Positions 1 through 8,610 of a stretch of 64,000 nt of DNA are shown in pieces (position 1 is the first letter of the stretch; the number at the start of each line of letters is the position of its first letter). The notes beneath the pieces were generated by a model. The model was not told the DNA's origin, did not search any database, and was given only the letters and a program-made list of their open reading frames with translations. The translations under genes were made by a program, and so were the position numbers. The stretch comes from Sphingobium lactosutens. GTDB lineage: Bacteria; Pseudomonadota; Alphaproteobacteria; Sphingomonadales; Sphingomonadaceae. The stretch spans positions 62,001 through 126,000 of the forward strand of contig NZ_QJQX01000075.1 in assembly GCF_013393185.1 (NCBI RefSeq). Reading direction: 5' to 3'.

Positions 1-1
1 C

Positions 2-325
2 CTGCTCGTCCTGTCCAATATCTTCATGACCATCGCCTGGTACTGGCATCTGAAAGGCGGGATGGAAAAGCCGATCTTGCTGGTCATCCTGATCAGCTGG
101 GGCATCGCGTTTATCGAATATTGCCTGGCCGTGCCCGCCAACCGCATCGGTTATGCCCATGGCTGGAGCGCGGGCCAGCTCAAAATCGTGCAGGAAGCGA
201 TCGCGCTGATCGTCTTCGGTGGCTTCATGGTGACGATATTGGGCGAACCGCTCCACTGGCGCCACCTGGCCGCCTTCGTCTGCATCATGGGCGCCGTGGG
301 GTTCCTGTTCGTGGGACGGGCCTGA
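2..325 (+). CDS. DMT-family small membrane protein (DUF486), 5' end missing
   Basis: The reading frame is already open at base 2, so the N-terminus lies outside the window; about 107 residues are visible. The protein is almost entirely hydrophobic, with roughly three membrane spans. It shows the conserved DUF486 features AWYWHLK near the visible start, the central stretch YCLAVPANRIGY, and a C-terminal span ending GFLFVGRA. The family belongs to the drug/metabolite transporter superfamily, and its substrate is unknown. An internal ATG at 26 exists, but conserved family sequence precedes it, so the start is upstream. A stop at 323-325 is followed by about 100 bases without a gene. Confidence 0.85.
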   Translation: MLVLSNIFMTIAWYWHLKGGMEKPILLVILISWGIAFIEYCLAVPANRIGYAHGWSAGQLKIVQEAIALIVFGGFMVTILGEPLHWRHLAAFVCIMGAVGFLFVGRA

Positions 326-423
326 GCCGTCAGGATATGGCGCATAATTCTTCGGGCAACGCATCGGCGCTCCCTCCCCCCGCCGGCATGGCGGAGTGAC
401 GGGCTAAATCCGTTTATCCCGGC

Positions 424-816
424 ATGACGTCCGCCCTTTGCCTGCTCCTGCTCGCCGCAACCCCGCCCGCACCGATCGAGAAGGCCGGGGCCGAACATTA
501 TGTCTGGGGCATGGTCAACGACGGCTGGCATCTGGTGAAGCAGCCGGCCCTGTCGGTGATCGAGGAAAAGCTGGCGCCCGGATCGGCCGAGCTACGCCAT
601 TATCATCGCGCTGCGCGGCAATTCTTCTATATTCTGACTGGCGAACTGACCATGGAAGTCGACGGCCACACCTATCGGCTGACCCGCGGGCAAGGTATCG
701 AGATCGCGCCCGGCATCCCGCACCAGGCCCGGAACCGCAGCGATAGGCCGGTGGAGATATTGGTGACATCCTCGCCCAAAAGCCATGGCGACCGGGTGGA
801 CACGCCCCTGCCCTGA
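424..816 (+). CDS. Exported cupin-domain protein
   Basis: This is a 130-residue protein. A short hydrophobic N-terminus (MTSALCLLLLAATPP) looks like a signal peptide. The rest is a single cupin barrel: motif 1 reads as HYHRAARQFFYILTGELTMEV (about residues 59-79), and motif 2 ends in PGIPHQARN. The His pair of motif 1 and the His of motif 2 could bind a metal. Such single-domain cupins are functionally diverse and no substrate can be assigned. No good ribosome binding site precedes the ATG at 424. The gene ends five bases before the convergent queA stop. Confidence 0.75.
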   Translation: MTSALCLLLLAATPPAPIEKAGAEHYVWGMVNDGWHLVKQPALSVIEEKLAPGSAELRHYHRAARQFFYILTGELTMEVDGHTYRLTRGQGIEIAPGIPHQARNRSDRPVEILVTSSPKSHGDRVDTPLP

Positions 817-821
817 CTCTC

Positions 822-1856
822 CTATCGCTGCGGCAGAAGCAGGCTGGAATCCCCGTAAGAATAGAAGCGATAGCCCGTCTCGATCGCATGAGCGTAGACC
901 GTCTGCATCCGATCGCGCCCCATCAGCGCGCTGACCAGCATGAACAGCGTCGATTTGGGCAGGTGGAAATTGGTCATCAGTCCGTCCACGACCCTGAAGT
1001 GATAGCCGGGCGTGATGAAGATGCGCGTCTCATCGGCGAAGGCGCGAAGCAGCCCATCCTCGCCCGCCGCGCTTTCCAGCAGGCGCAGGGATGTGGTGCC
1101 GACCGCAATCAGCCGCCCGCCAGCCGCCCGCGCGGCATTCAGGCGATCGGCGGTCGCGACGTCGATCCTGCCCCATTCGGCGTGCATGCGATGGTCGTCG
1201 GTATCGTCCGCCTTCACCGGCAGGAACGTGCCCGCGCCGACATGCAGCGTCAGCGTCTCGGTCGCGATGCCCGCCTCGGTGATCGCCGCCATCAATGCGG
1301 GCGTGAAATGCAGCGCGGCGGTCGGTGCCGCGACCGCCCCGTCTTCCCGCGCGAACATGGTCTGGTAATCGCTGCGGTCGCGCTCGTCGGTCGGGCGCTT
1401 GCTCGCGATATAGGGCGGCAGCGGCATCCGCCCGGCCCGCTCCAGCAGCAGTTCGACCGGCTCCTCGCCCTCGAAGTCCAGCGTCACCCCACCATCTTCG
1501 TCGCGTGCGCCTGCAATGGCCGTCACGTCCGCGCCGAAATCGATCCGGTCGCCTTCGCGCACGCGCTTGGCGTTGCGCAGGAAGGCCTGCCAGGACCGCA
1601 ACCCCATACGCTTGTGCAGGGTCGCGCCGATCTTCGCCTGACCGCGCATTCCTTCGAGCTGGGCGGGAATGACCCGCGTGTCGTTGAAGACCAGCACGTC
1701 GCCCGCCCGCAGCAGCGAGGGCAGGTCGTGCACGACGCGATCCTCCATCGCGTCCGCGCCGGGAACGAGCAGCAGCCGGGCGCTGTCCCGCGGCGAAGCC
1801 GGCCGGAGCGCGATATTCTCCGGCGGCAGGTCGAAATCGAACAGGTCTACGCGCAT
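822..1856 (-). CDS. queA: tRNA preQ1(34) S-adenosylmethionine ribosyltransferase-isomerase
   Basis: 344 residues, full length for QueA. The enzyme transfers and isomerises the ribosyl part of SAM onto preQ1 at tRNA position 34, giving epoxyqueuosine. Family features visible are the N-terminal [16 protein letters not shown] block, the [12 protein letters not shown]-like segment ([14 protein letters not shown]), LHVGAGTF, and near the C-terminus [18 protein letters not shown] followed by [12 protein letters not shown]. It is the last gene of the minus-strand run xseB-ispA-coaD-PPIase-queA, starting 23 bases after the isomerase stop. No clear ribosome binding site is seen, which fits read-through translation from the upstream gene. 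Confidence 0.97.
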   Translation of the reverse strand: MRVDLFDFDLPPENIALRPASPRDSARLLLVPGADAMEDRVVHDLPSLLRAGDVLVFNDTRVIPAQLEGMRGQAKIGATLHKRMGLRSWQAFLRNAKRVREGDRIDFGADVTAIAGARDEDGGVTLDFEGEEPVELLLERAGRMPLPPYIASKRPTDERDRSDYQTMFAREDGAVAAPTAALHFTPALMAAITEAGIATETLTLHVGAGTFLPVKADDTDDHRMHAEWGRIDVATADRLNAARAAGGRLIAVGTTSLRLLESAAGEDGLLRAFADETRIFITPGYHFRVVDGLMTNFHLPKSTLFMLVSALMGRDRMQTVYAHAIETGYRFYSYGDSSLLLPQR

Positions 1857-1879
1857 AACGACGGGCCGGACGAGCCGGC

Positions 1880-2650
1880 TTATTTCTTCTTCGCGGCGGG
1901 CTTCACGGGGGCCGGCTTCTTGGAAGCGGGCGCGGCGATGATCGAGGCCGGCGGCGCGGGCGGTGGCGGCGGCGCGGCCGTCACCGGCGGCTTGCCATCG
2001 CTTTCGATCGATGCCTGCAGGATCACCGTCGGGTCGGCCGGCGGCTCGCCCTCATGGATCGCGTCGACATATTGCATGCCTTCGATCACGCGGCCCAGGA
2101 CGGTATATTTCTTGTCGAGCTGCATGCGCGGCAGCAGCACGATGAAGAACTGGCTGTTGGCGCTGTCCTCGCTCTGCGCACGCGCCATCGACAGCGTGCC
2201 GCGCAGATGCGGCATCGGATTGAACTCGGCCTTCAGGTCGGGCAGCTGCGATCCGCCGGTGCCATCGCCCTTGGGATCGCCGCCCTGCGCCATGAAGCCG
2301 GGGATGACGCGGTGGAATTTCAGGCCATTATAGAAGCCCTGGCGCGTCAGTTCCTTGATCCGCTTGACATGGTTCGGCGCGATATCGGGGCGAAGCTGAA
2401 TCCGCACACGACCGCCGCTCGACAGGTCCAGATCCCAGATATTCTGCGGATCGGCCGGCACGGTGGCCGGGGGCAGCTTGAGCGTCGGGTCCGATTCCAG
2501 CGACTTGACGTTCTGCTGCGCGCGCACAGCGGCTTCCGCCTTCTTCATCTCCTCGGCATTGCCGCCGCCCCCGCCCTGGGCGAAGGCCACGCCGGACGCG
2601 GTGAGGGCGAAGCCGATCGCCACGGTCTTGAGCGCGCTAGTGAAACGCAT
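1880..2650 (-). CDS. Periplasmic cyclophilin-type peptidylprolyl isomerase
   Basis: 256 residues from the ATG at 2650, chosen because a signal peptide ([20 protein letters not shown], cleaved near AFA-QG) starts there and AAGGAAAG lies upstream. The open frame continues upstream to 2779, but that part does not look like protein. A cyclophilin domain spans roughly residues 70-215, with [15 protein letters not shown] (the FHR..P..M.QGGD active-site core), SANSQFFI and VLGRVIEGM. The C-terminal 40 residues are low complexity (Pro/Ala, then Lys-rich). It catalyses cis-trans prolyl isomerisation during folding of exported proteins. It sits between coaD and queA. Confidence 0.93.
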   Translation of the reverse strand: MRFTSALKTVAIGFALTASGVAFAQGGGGGNAEEMKKAEAAVRAQQNVKSLESDPTLKLPPATVPADPQNIWDLDLSSGGRVRIQLRPDIAPNHVKRIKELTRQGFYNGLKFHRVIPGFMAQGGDPKGDGTGGSQLPDLKAEFNPMPHLRGTLSMARAQSEDSANSQFFIVLLPRMQLDKKYTVLGRVIEGMQYVDAIHEGEPPADPTVILQASIESDGKPPVTAAPPPPPAPPASIIAAPASKKPAPVKPAAKKK

Positions 2651-2757
2651 GAATGAGGCTTTCCTTAAACAAACTTGCCCGATGGGTCGCATCGCCCTGA
2701 TAACGCGCTGATCGCGATTGGCAACTGAACGCAGGCTGAAACGGAAGGGCTTCTTTG

Positions 2758-2824
2758 CAAAATGCGCGGAAGAGCGCATTTTGGAGCGGCACCGGCCGTC
2801 AAACGAGGCACGTGACTCGTTTGA
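2758..2824. other. Two tandem hairpins between coaD and the isomerase gene
   Basis: The 255-base gap between coaD and the isomerase gene holds two perfect inverted repeats. The first is a 10-bp stem, CAAAATGCGC/GCGCATTTTG, at 2758-2783 with a 6-base loop. The second is a 9-bp stem, TCAAACGAG/CTCGTTTGA, at 2799-2824 with an 8-base loop. The first could terminate coaD transcription, or both could be leader structures of the isomerase mRNA. No long U-tract follows on the minus strand. Confidence 0.5.
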
Positions 2825-2905
2825 ACCCCTGCCCGGCCACCCACGGCAGTATCCTGTTGGGCGGTCGGGTGGGGGTGCGGGCCGGTGCGGTTCTCCAGCA
2901 AAGAA

Positions 2906-3415
2906 TCACTCCCCCTTGCGACCGATCTCGTCGACCCGCGCAACCACTTCGTCGCGCACGGTGGGGCTCACGAACTTGTGGATCGGTCCGCCGTAAAGGG
3001 CGATTTCCTTGACCAGCCGCGACGCAATCGGCTGCAACGACACGTCCGCCATCAGGAATACGGTTTCGACCCGGCCGTTGATCTGCTGGTTCATCCCCGC
3101 CATCTGATATTCATATTCGAAGTCGGCGACGGCGCGCAGACCGCGGATTATCACGCTCGCACCCTGCGATTCGGCAAAATCCATCAACAGCGAATTGAAT
3201 CCGGTGACGACGATCTCCGTATCGATCCCCGCGCATTCGCGGCGCACCATCTCCAGCCGCTCTTCGTCGGTGAACATGGGCGATTTGCTGATATTGGTGG
3301 TGACGCCGATCACCAGCTTGTCGACAAGCTTCGCGCCGCGCCGAATAATATCCATATGTCCCAGGGTGATGGGATCGAAGGTGCCGGGATAGACGCCGAT
3401 GCGCTGTTTCGCCAT
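2906..3415 (-). CDS. coaD: Phosphopantetheine adenylyltransferase
   Basis: 169 residues from the ATG at 3415, the usual CoaD length; the frame extends upstream to 3679 only as overlap with ispA. It transfers AMP from ATP to 4'-phosphopantetheine, the penultimate step of coenzyme A synthesis. Visible motifs are the nucleotidyltransferase signature YPGTFDPITLGHMDI at residues 8-22 (T/HxGH type), IIRGLRAVADFEYEYQMAGMN in the middle, and VSPTVRDEV near the end. It begins four bases after the ispA stop, so the two are probably cotranslated. Confidence 0.97.
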   Translation of the reverse strand: MAKQRIGVYPGTFDPITLGHMDIIRRGAKLVDKLVIGVTTNISKSPMFTDEERLEMVRRECAGIDTEIVVTGFNSLLMDFAESQGASVIIRGLRAVADFEYEYQMAGMNQQINGRVETVFLMADVSLQPIASRLVKEIALYGGPIHKFVSPTVRDEVVARVDEIGRKGE

Positions 3416-3419
3416 GAAC

Positions 3420-4334
3420 TTAGCGGTCCCTTTCCACAATATAATCGGCAATGGCGCGCAGCAGGTCCGCCTCCGCGCCATAGGCATGAAGATGCGCTTT
3501 GGCCTGAGCGACCAGCATAAGCGCCCGCTCGCGCGCCGGCTCCACGCCCAGCAGCGATACGAAGGTTTCCTTGCCCGCCGCCGCATCCTTGCCCAGCGCC
3601 TTGCCGGCCAGGTCCGCGTCCCCTTCGACATCGAGCAGGTCGTCGGCGATCTGGAAGGCAAGACCGATATCGCGGGCATAGCCGTGCAGCCGCGTGCGCG
3701 CGTCGTGCGGCAGGCGCGCCATGATCGCGGCGGCCTCCACGCAGAAGGCGATCAGCGCCCCGGTCTTGAGATTTTGCAAGCGGGTGACGGTGGCCAGGTC
3801 GAAGCGGGTCTTTTCCGCCTCCAGATCCATCATCTGCCCGCCGGCCATGCCGGCCAGACCACTGGCCACGGCCAGCGCCTTGACCAGCTCGATCCGGACG
3901 AAGGGATCGGGATGCGTTTCCTCATCGGCCAGCACCTCGAACGCCAGGTCGTGCAGACAGTCGCCCGCCAGTATCGCGGCCGCTTCGTCGAACGCCTTGT
4001 GCACGGTCGGCTTGCCACGGCGCAGATCGTCATCGTCCATCGCCGGCAGATCGTCGTGGATCAGCGAATAGACATGGATGCACTCGATCGCGAGGCCGAC
4101 GCGCAGCGCCGAATCGCGCGAAATGTTGAACAGGTCGCTCGCTGCCACCACCAGCAGCGGGCGCAGCCGCTTTCCGCCGCCGATCGCGGCATGACGCATC
4201 GCGTCATAGAGCCGGCGGCGCGGATCGTCCGGAACCGCCAGCAACCGATCGAAGGCGGCGTCGATATCGCCTGCAACGCTTGCCGCGCGCAGTTTCACCA
4301 GAGCGGTTGCGGAGGCCTCCCCTCCCCCAGCCAC
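3420..4334 (-). CDS. ispA: Polyprenyl (farnesyl-type) diphosphate synthase
   Basis: About 304 residues if the GTG at 4334 is used; a TTG at 4343, overlapping the xseB stop, is the other candidate. The enzyme condenses isopentenyl diphosphate with allylic diphosphates in isoprenoid synthesis. The first aspartate-rich motif is HDDLPAMDDDDLRRG, preceded by GGGKRLRPLL, and the second is FQIADDLLDVEGD. Both sites look intact. It starts within a few bases of the xseB stop and is followed closely by coaD, giving a tight operon. A dxs gene often follows xseB-ispA elsewhere but is not present here. Confidence 0.93.
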   Translation of the reverse strand: MAGGGEASATALVKLRAASVAGDIDAAFDRLLAVPDDPRRRLYDAMRHAAIGGGKRLRPLLVVAASDLFNISRDSALRVGLAIECIHVYSLIHDDLPAMDDDDLRRGKPTVHKAFDEAAAILAGDCLHDLAFEVLADEETHPDPFVRIELVKALAVASGLAGMAGGQMMDLEAEKTRFDLATVTRLQNLKTGALIAFCVEAAAIMARLPHDARTRLHGYARDIGLAFQIADDLLDVEGDADLAGKALGKDAAAGKETFVSLLGVEPARERALMLVAQAKAHLHAYGAEADLLRAIADYIVERDR

Positions 4335-4339
4335 AGCGA

Positions 4340-4594
4340 TCAATCCGCGCCGAAAGGCTGAGCGCCGGTCACGGCGCCATTGGCGTCGACCGTCAGCTTC
4401 GCGATCCGCGCTTCGGCGGCCTGCAGCCGGTCGGCGCACCGCTTGCGCAGCTCCTCGCCCTGGGCATAGAGCGAAATCGATTCGTCCAGCGGTACGTCCC
4501 CGCTTTCGAGCCGGCGCACAATCTGTTCCAGGGCGCGCAACGCATCCTCGAAAGACAGGGTCGAAAGATCGGGGGTGGAAACATCCTCAGCCAT
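4340..4594 (-). CDS. xseB: Exodeoxyribonuclease VII small subunit
   Basis: 84 residues from the ATG at 4594, where the family's usual acidic N-terminus MAEDVSTPDLSTLSFEDAL begins; the frame extends upstream to 4651, but that part is not conserved in type. XseB binds XseA to form the single-strand-specific nuclease. The helical-hairpin signature (FEDALRALEQIVRRLESGDV, then LDESISLYAQGEEL, then C..RL..AEARI) is complete. It is the first gene of the minus-strand operon with ispA and coaD. Confidence 0.95.
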   Translation of the reverse strand: MAEDVSTPDLSTLSFEDALRALEQIVRRLESGDVPLDESISLYAQGEELRKRCADRLQAAEARIAKLTVDANGAVTGAQPFGAD

Positions 4595-4776
4595 GTTCCC
4601 TGCATTGGCCGCGCCTACGGCCCCGGTCAAGCCCGCACACGGCAATAACATATGCCATTTCCTTCTTCGGCCAATGCTGTCATCAAACAGTCATGACGTC
4701 ATATCAGGGGGAATGGCGGTTATCCCGTCATTTTGCGTTGACGCACCTTGTTGCACATGCACATAAAAGGATCGCT

Positions 4777-5160
4777 ATGAAACAGTATCTCCCCCTGATC
4801 GCCCTCGCCAGCGTTGCGCTGCTGTCGGCTTGCAACAAAAGTGACGAACCCGAAGTCGTGGGCGGCCCTGCCGACCCGATGGCGGCTCAGCTTGCCAACG
4901 CCGCGCCGGTCGAACTGCCGCCGTCGGTAAAAGCCAACAAGCAGTATCGCTGCAAGGACAACAGCCTGCTTTTCGTCGACTTCATGAGCGACGACAAGAC
5001 GGCGCTGCTGCGCACCGAAAAGAACGGCGCGGCAACCTCGCTGAAGGCTGCCGAGGCCGGCCAGCCCTTCACCGCCGAAGGCGGCTATGAAGTCAAGGGA
5101 TCGGGCAACGACGTGACCATCACCGTTCCCGGCAAGGGCGCACAGGCCTGCCACGTCTGA
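4777..5160 (+). CDS. Small predicted lipoprotein
   Basis: 127 residues from the ATG at 4777, preceded by AAAAGGATCGCT. A lipoprotein signal peptide, MKQYLPLIALASVALLSAC, gives lipidation at Cys19 (lipobox LSAC). The mature part is polar with two further cysteines (one in YRCKDN, one near the end in QACHV) that could form a disulfide. The fold resembles small MliC-like or lipocalin-type envelope proteins with a YRC motif, but I cannot assign the family firmly. The gene is monocistronic and ends in a strong terminator. Confidence 0.85.
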   Translation: MKQYLPLIALASVALLSACNKSDEPEVVGGPADPMAAQLANAAPVELPPSVKANKQYRCKDNSLLFVDFMSDDKTALLRTEKNGAATSLKAAEAGQPFTAEGGYEVKGSGNDVTITVPGKGAQACHV

Positions 5161-5189
5161 TCTGACTTTTCTTCTGGTTCAAATACAGG

Positions 5190-5220
5190 GCCGGACCTTC
5201 CCTAGGGTCCGGCTCTTTTC
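5190..5220 (+). terminator. Rho-independent terminator of the lipoprotein gene
   Basis: An 8-bp GC-rich stem (GCCGGACC/GGTCCGGC) with an 8-base loop is followed by TCTTTTC, 29 bases after the stop codon. Confidence 0.85.
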
Positions 5221-5222
5221 GT

Positions 5223-5698
5223 TTGCGCGCGACCGCAGGGCAGCACCCCGTGACCATGGCCGCCAGCCGTGCGCACCGTAAACACAGGAACCGCCGACCC
5301 TGGATCGGGCCGATCGCGGCAAGGCGTGACTGTCCACCGACATCGCCCGAAAGCCGCCCGACAAAGCAACCTTCCCCCCGAGCCTTGCCAAGCCTCGACC
5401 TCCGGCGCTGCAGAACCGCCCTCCATGGCCACGAATGGCAAAAGACAATCCGTCCGGCATGTTCGGCAAATTTTTCGCCCATTGGCATATCATGCTGACG
5501 AAAGGAACGCCTCCGGCAGAACCGAGGCACACCGATTGTCCAACGATACAGCTTCGCCCGGCCGGATGAATGGCCCATCCGCACTTGCACCGGCAAACGA
5601 AATGACCGTCCGCATCCCCCAACCCTTGCCACATCCACGCGCAGCTGCGAAGCAATAGCATGGCACGAAGGCGCATCCGGTCGACAGGAACAGGATAT
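5223..5698. other. Gene-poor interval
   Basis: Between the terminator and the DUF454 gene there is no reading frame with recognisable protein character or a ribosome binding site. Open frames on both strands here are Arg/Pro-rich shadows. No repeat or RNA gene is recognised. Confidence 0.5.
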
Positions 5699-6052
5699 AT
5701 GCGGCGGCACCTCTACCTCATAGCCGGCTTTCTATCGATCGGCCTCGGTACGATCGGCGCCTTTCTGCCGCTGCTGCCGACCGTTCCCTTCATGATTCTT
5801 GCGGCCTTCTGCTTTGCCCGCTCCAGTCCGCGGCTGGAGGCGAAGCTACTCGATCACAAGCATTTTGGCCCACACATCCGCCGCTGGCGCGAACATGGCG
5901 CGATCAGCCGCCGGGGCAAGAAGGCCGCCCTCGCCGCCTTCGCCTTCAGCGCGCTGCTTGCGCTGCTCTTTTCTCCCTGGCCCTGGTTTCTCGTGCCATT
6001 GGCCGCCGCGCTGATCGGCGGCAGCTGGATCTGGGGCCGACCGGAGACATGA
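5699..6052 (+). CDS. YbaN-family inner-membrane protein (DUF454)
   Basis: 117 residues from the ATG at 5699, preceded by AGGAACAGGATAT; an in-frame ATG at 5660 lacks a ribosome binding site and adds an arginine-rich leader. The family signature is clear: GFLSIGLGTIGAFLPLLPTV followed by PFMILAAFCFARSSPRL, then a cytosolic loop HKHFGPHIRRWREHGAI, and two C-terminal membrane spans. Function is unknown. Confidence 0.88.
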   Translation: MRRHLYLIAGFLSIGLGTIGAFLPLLPTVPFMILAAFCFARSSPRLEAKLLDHKHFGPHIRRWREHGAISRRGKKAALAAFAFSALLALLFSPWPWFLVPLAAALIGGSWIWGRPET

Positions 6053-6735
6053 TGGACAGCGCGCGATCCGTAAAGACGCGCCCAGCAACGGACGCTCCAC
6101 CGCGCCTCGTTTCACCACCCCGGCTTTCAGCCCCCTCAATACGCAGCAGCAACCGACCACCTCGATCACCGGAATAGCCTGCCCCGGCCCGACCGGACAA
6201 AGATTACCCCGCGCTTACGACCGACGCCTGAATGCGCGCCCGCCGCGACCACCACAGTCGAAGGGCGTCCGGGCATCCGCGACATCAGACGCTCCGGTGT
6301 TTCCATATTCCTGCGCCCCGCCCGCTCCCCGCCCCCGCATTCCGGCCCAACGCTGCATGCCTGACGCCGGAACAATCTGGCGCATTATCTTCCGCCTGAA
6401 CGATGCGACCACTAAAACCTGGAGCGCGCGACCTGCCTCGGTAACGCCGCGCATTCCGGCATCGCGCATGGATGATTTCATGGCCCGGTAAAATGGCGGA
6501 ACGTGGCAACCTCATGCCACCCGATGCCGACGCCCCATAGGGTGCGCGGCAATGACCGCAGCATCGGCTTCGCTGCAAATACAAACCGAGACAACCGAAA
6601 CTCGCCCGATCCGGCATCGGACAGCCAGCGCTCCGCCGCGAGCGGATCAGCCGACATGGCGACCGCGCAGCATCATCGCATCCGCCTGGCTCCGCCCGTC
6701 ACTCGATCATATGACACGGACCTGCACACCCAACG
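6053..6735. other. Gene-poor interval
   Basis: About 680 bases between the DUF454 gene and the OmpA terminator hold no convincing reading frame. Frames present are Arg/Pro/Ser-rich with no ribosome binding site. I see no RNA gene or repeat. Confidence 0.45.
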
Positions 6736-6766
6736 AAAAAGGGGCCGATCTTGCGACCGGCCCCCT
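6736..6766 (-). terminator. Rho-independent terminator of the OmpA gene
   Basis: On the minus strand GGGGCCGGTCGC/GATCGGCCCC forms a stem-loop followed by TTTTT. It lies 36 bases beyond the OmpA stop codon. Confidence 0.85.
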
Positions 6767-6801
6767 TCTCTCGTCTGTCCCCTGAAGGACGGACTATCTG
6801 A

Positions 6802-7881
6802 TTACTGACCCGAACCCGGACCGTAGCTGATTTCCACGCGACGGTTCTGGACTTCGCGGACGCCGTCGGCGGTTTCGACGCGCGGCTGCGATTCACCGAA
6901 GGCCTGGGTGGTCATGACACCATCTGGGATACCCTTCGAGGCCAGATAGGCCTTGGTCGCGTCAGCGCGGCGCTGCGACAGGCCGACGTTGTACGAAGCC
7001 GAACCCGACTTGTCCGCGTGGCCGGCCAGCATGACCTGGGCGCTGCCGCAGCTGCTGTAGGCCGAAACCGCGTTGTCCAGAATGGTGGCGGCGTCAGGCG
7101 TGATGTCCGACTTGTCCCATTCGAAGAAGACGATGTACGGGCCAGGCGCGCACTCAGCAGCCGGCGGGGGCGGCGGAGGCGGCGGGGGTGGCGGGGGCGG
7201 CGGCGGGGGAGGCGGCGGCGGCGGAGCCGCTTCAGCCGGAGCGCCGAAGTTGTAGGTCAGGCCGAGCAGCAGGCTGTGTGTGCGCAGCTTGGTTTCGGCG
7301 TTCGAACCGGCGTTGCCGTAGATGCTCGAATAGGCCGGGATCAGCTTGATATCGTCCTGGTTGAAGAAGCGATACTTCAGCGAGACGTCGACATTGTTGG
7401 TGACCGGGTAACGAACGCCCGCGATCGCCTGCCAGGCGAAGCCGGTGTCGCTGTCGTTCACGATGTCCGAAGCCAGCTTGCCGCGCGACACGCCGACACC
7501 GCCGCCGACGAAACCCTGCAGGCCGTCATCGGGACCGAAGTCGAGCAAGCCGTTCAGCATGAACGACAGAGCCGAAGCCGCGCCGCCAAAGCCGCCAGCG
7601 GTCTTGTCGATGTCGATCTTAGCGCGCTTGTAGGCGGCTTCGGCTTCGAGGCGGAAGCCACCGAAGTCGTAACCGATGTTCGCGTCGAAATCATAACCCT
7701 TATGGTAGTCGATCGACGGAACCGCCGAACCACCGACAGGAACGGAATCGAAGGTCAGATTCTGATCTTCGACGAGGAGCACGCCGGCGTCTACGCCAAC
7801 ATACCAGCTGTTATCACGCGCCAGGGCCGGGGTGGCCAGGGCACTGGTCGCAAGCGCAGCCGCGAGGGCAAGCTTCCGCAT
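6802..7881 (-). CDS. OmpA-family outer-membrane protein with proline linker
   Basis: 359 residues from the ATG at 7881, where a signal peptide starts (MRKLALAAALATSALATPAL, cleaved after ALA). Residues about 25-230 form an eight-strand OmpA-type beta-barrel. A run of 21 consecutive prolines (bases 7162-7224) links it to a C-terminal OmpA/MotB peptidoglycan-binding domain with the motifs LAGHADKSGS, LSQRRADA and VEISYGP. It would anchor the outer membrane to the cell wall. Upstream there is a plausible promoter (7924-7952), and a strong terminator follows. Expression is probably high and monocistronic. Confidence 0.95.
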   Translation of the reverse strand: MRKLALAAALATSALATPALARDNSWYVGVDAGVLLVEDQNLTFDSVPVGGSAVPSIDYHKGYDFDANIGYDFGGFRLEAEAAYKRAKIDIDKTAGGFGGAASALSFMLNGLLDFGPDDGLQGFVGGGVGVSRGKLASDIVNDSDTGFAWQAIAGVRYPVTNNVDVSLKYRFFNQDDIKLIPAYSSIYGNAGSNAETKLRTHSLLLGLTYNFGAPAEAAPPPPPPPPPPPPPPPPPPPPPAAECAPGPYIVFFEWDKSDITPDAATILDNAVSAYSSCGSAQVMLAGHADKSGSASYNVGLSQRRADATKAYLASKGIPDGVMTTQAFGESQPRVETADGVREVQNRRVEISYGPGSGQ

Positions 7882-7923
7882 ATGAATTCCCCTTTCAAAA
7901 GTGTCACGAAGGACTGCTGAAAC

Positions 7924-7952
7924 CCTGTATCGGCAAGAAGGTTTCATGGCAA
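7924..7952 (-). promoter_or_regulatory. Possible sigma70-type promoter of the OmpA gene
   Basis: On the minus strand TTGCCA and TACAGG are separated by 17 bases, about 45 bases upstream of the OmpA ATG. Alphaproteobacterial promoters are loosely conserved, so this is only a candidate. Confidence 0.35.
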
Positions 7953-8081
7953 GTCCACAATTAGTGAAACCGTTGCAAAAATAACGCACTAGCCCACTCC
8001 ATGCAGACCTCGCAGGCTAATGGCCGTCAATGCTAGGCTATTGACGCGATGCTGCAATATGAAAAGCATAATTGGGTAATA

Positions 8082-8579
8082 TTAGCTTTCGATCAGCCCA
8101 TGTGTCCGCAGTGCCGTCAAAATCGCACTAATGGTTAATCGCGCTTCCAGGTCAATCACGCCGCCGCCGCCGACGTCGGGAATAGCGGCCATCCGCTCGC
8201 CCACGACCCGGTCGTCGTTCAGATACAGGCCGTCGACCCGGATGGTCGATGCGCGCCACGCCGTTCCATCATGAAAAAGCGCATGGCCGCGGTCGGCGAT
8301 CTGAAGGGACAGGCCCGCTCGCGGCGCCACGAACCGCCATCCGCCCTCGGTCCAGCAGGCGACCATGCCTGTCCGGCCGCTCCATTCGCCGCTTGCCGCC
8401 GCCGCGACGATCCAGCATCCGCCGATTGCCGGCGCGGCCGGCGGCGCGGCCAGATCGGCACTTTCCGCCACTCCGTGCAACAGCGCGTCGACCAGCGCCA
8501 ACGCTTCATTATGAAAAACTTCCTTCTGCGCCTGCCCTGCATATAGCAGCGGCAGCGCCCAGCGCGGCGTTGCGTCCAT
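8082..8579 (-). CDS. DUF2793 protein, last gene of the GTA-like cluster
   Basis: 165 residues. The N-terminus MDATPRWALPLLYAGQAQKE and the segment HNEALALVDALLH match DUF2793, a family found at the tail-tip end of alphaproteobacterial GTA and prophage clusters. The following part (GCWIVAAAASGEWSGRTG, CWTEGGWRFVAPR, LSLQIADRG) looks like a compact beta-rich domain. It begins 31 bases after the gp15-like stop, in the same direction, and probably forms part of the tail tip or a fibre-like appendage. Exact function is unknown. No clear terminator follows; the next 200 bases are AT-rich. Confidence 0.85.
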   Translation of the reverse strand: MDATPRWALPLLYAGQAQKEVFHNEALALVDALLHGVAESADLAAPPAAPAIGGCWIVAAAASGEWSGRTGMVACWTEGGWRFVAPRAGLSLQIADRGHALFHDGTAWRASTIRVDGLYLNDDRVVGERMAAIPDVGGGGVIDLEARLTISAILTALRTHGLIES

Positions 8580-8610
8580 CTCTTGCCCTCCTCTTCTTGC
8601 CCATGGTCGT

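Noticed and set aside
888-2333. 481-codon plus-strand frame opposite queA and the isomerase gene
   Set aside because: Composition is low-complexity and unlike any protein family, while both minus-strand genes have complete conserved motifs.
5223-6735. Several open frames of 60-130 codons on both strands
   Set aside because: All except the DUF454 gene lack ribosome binding sites and show Arg/Pro/Ser-rich composition typical of non-coding frames in GC-rich DNA.
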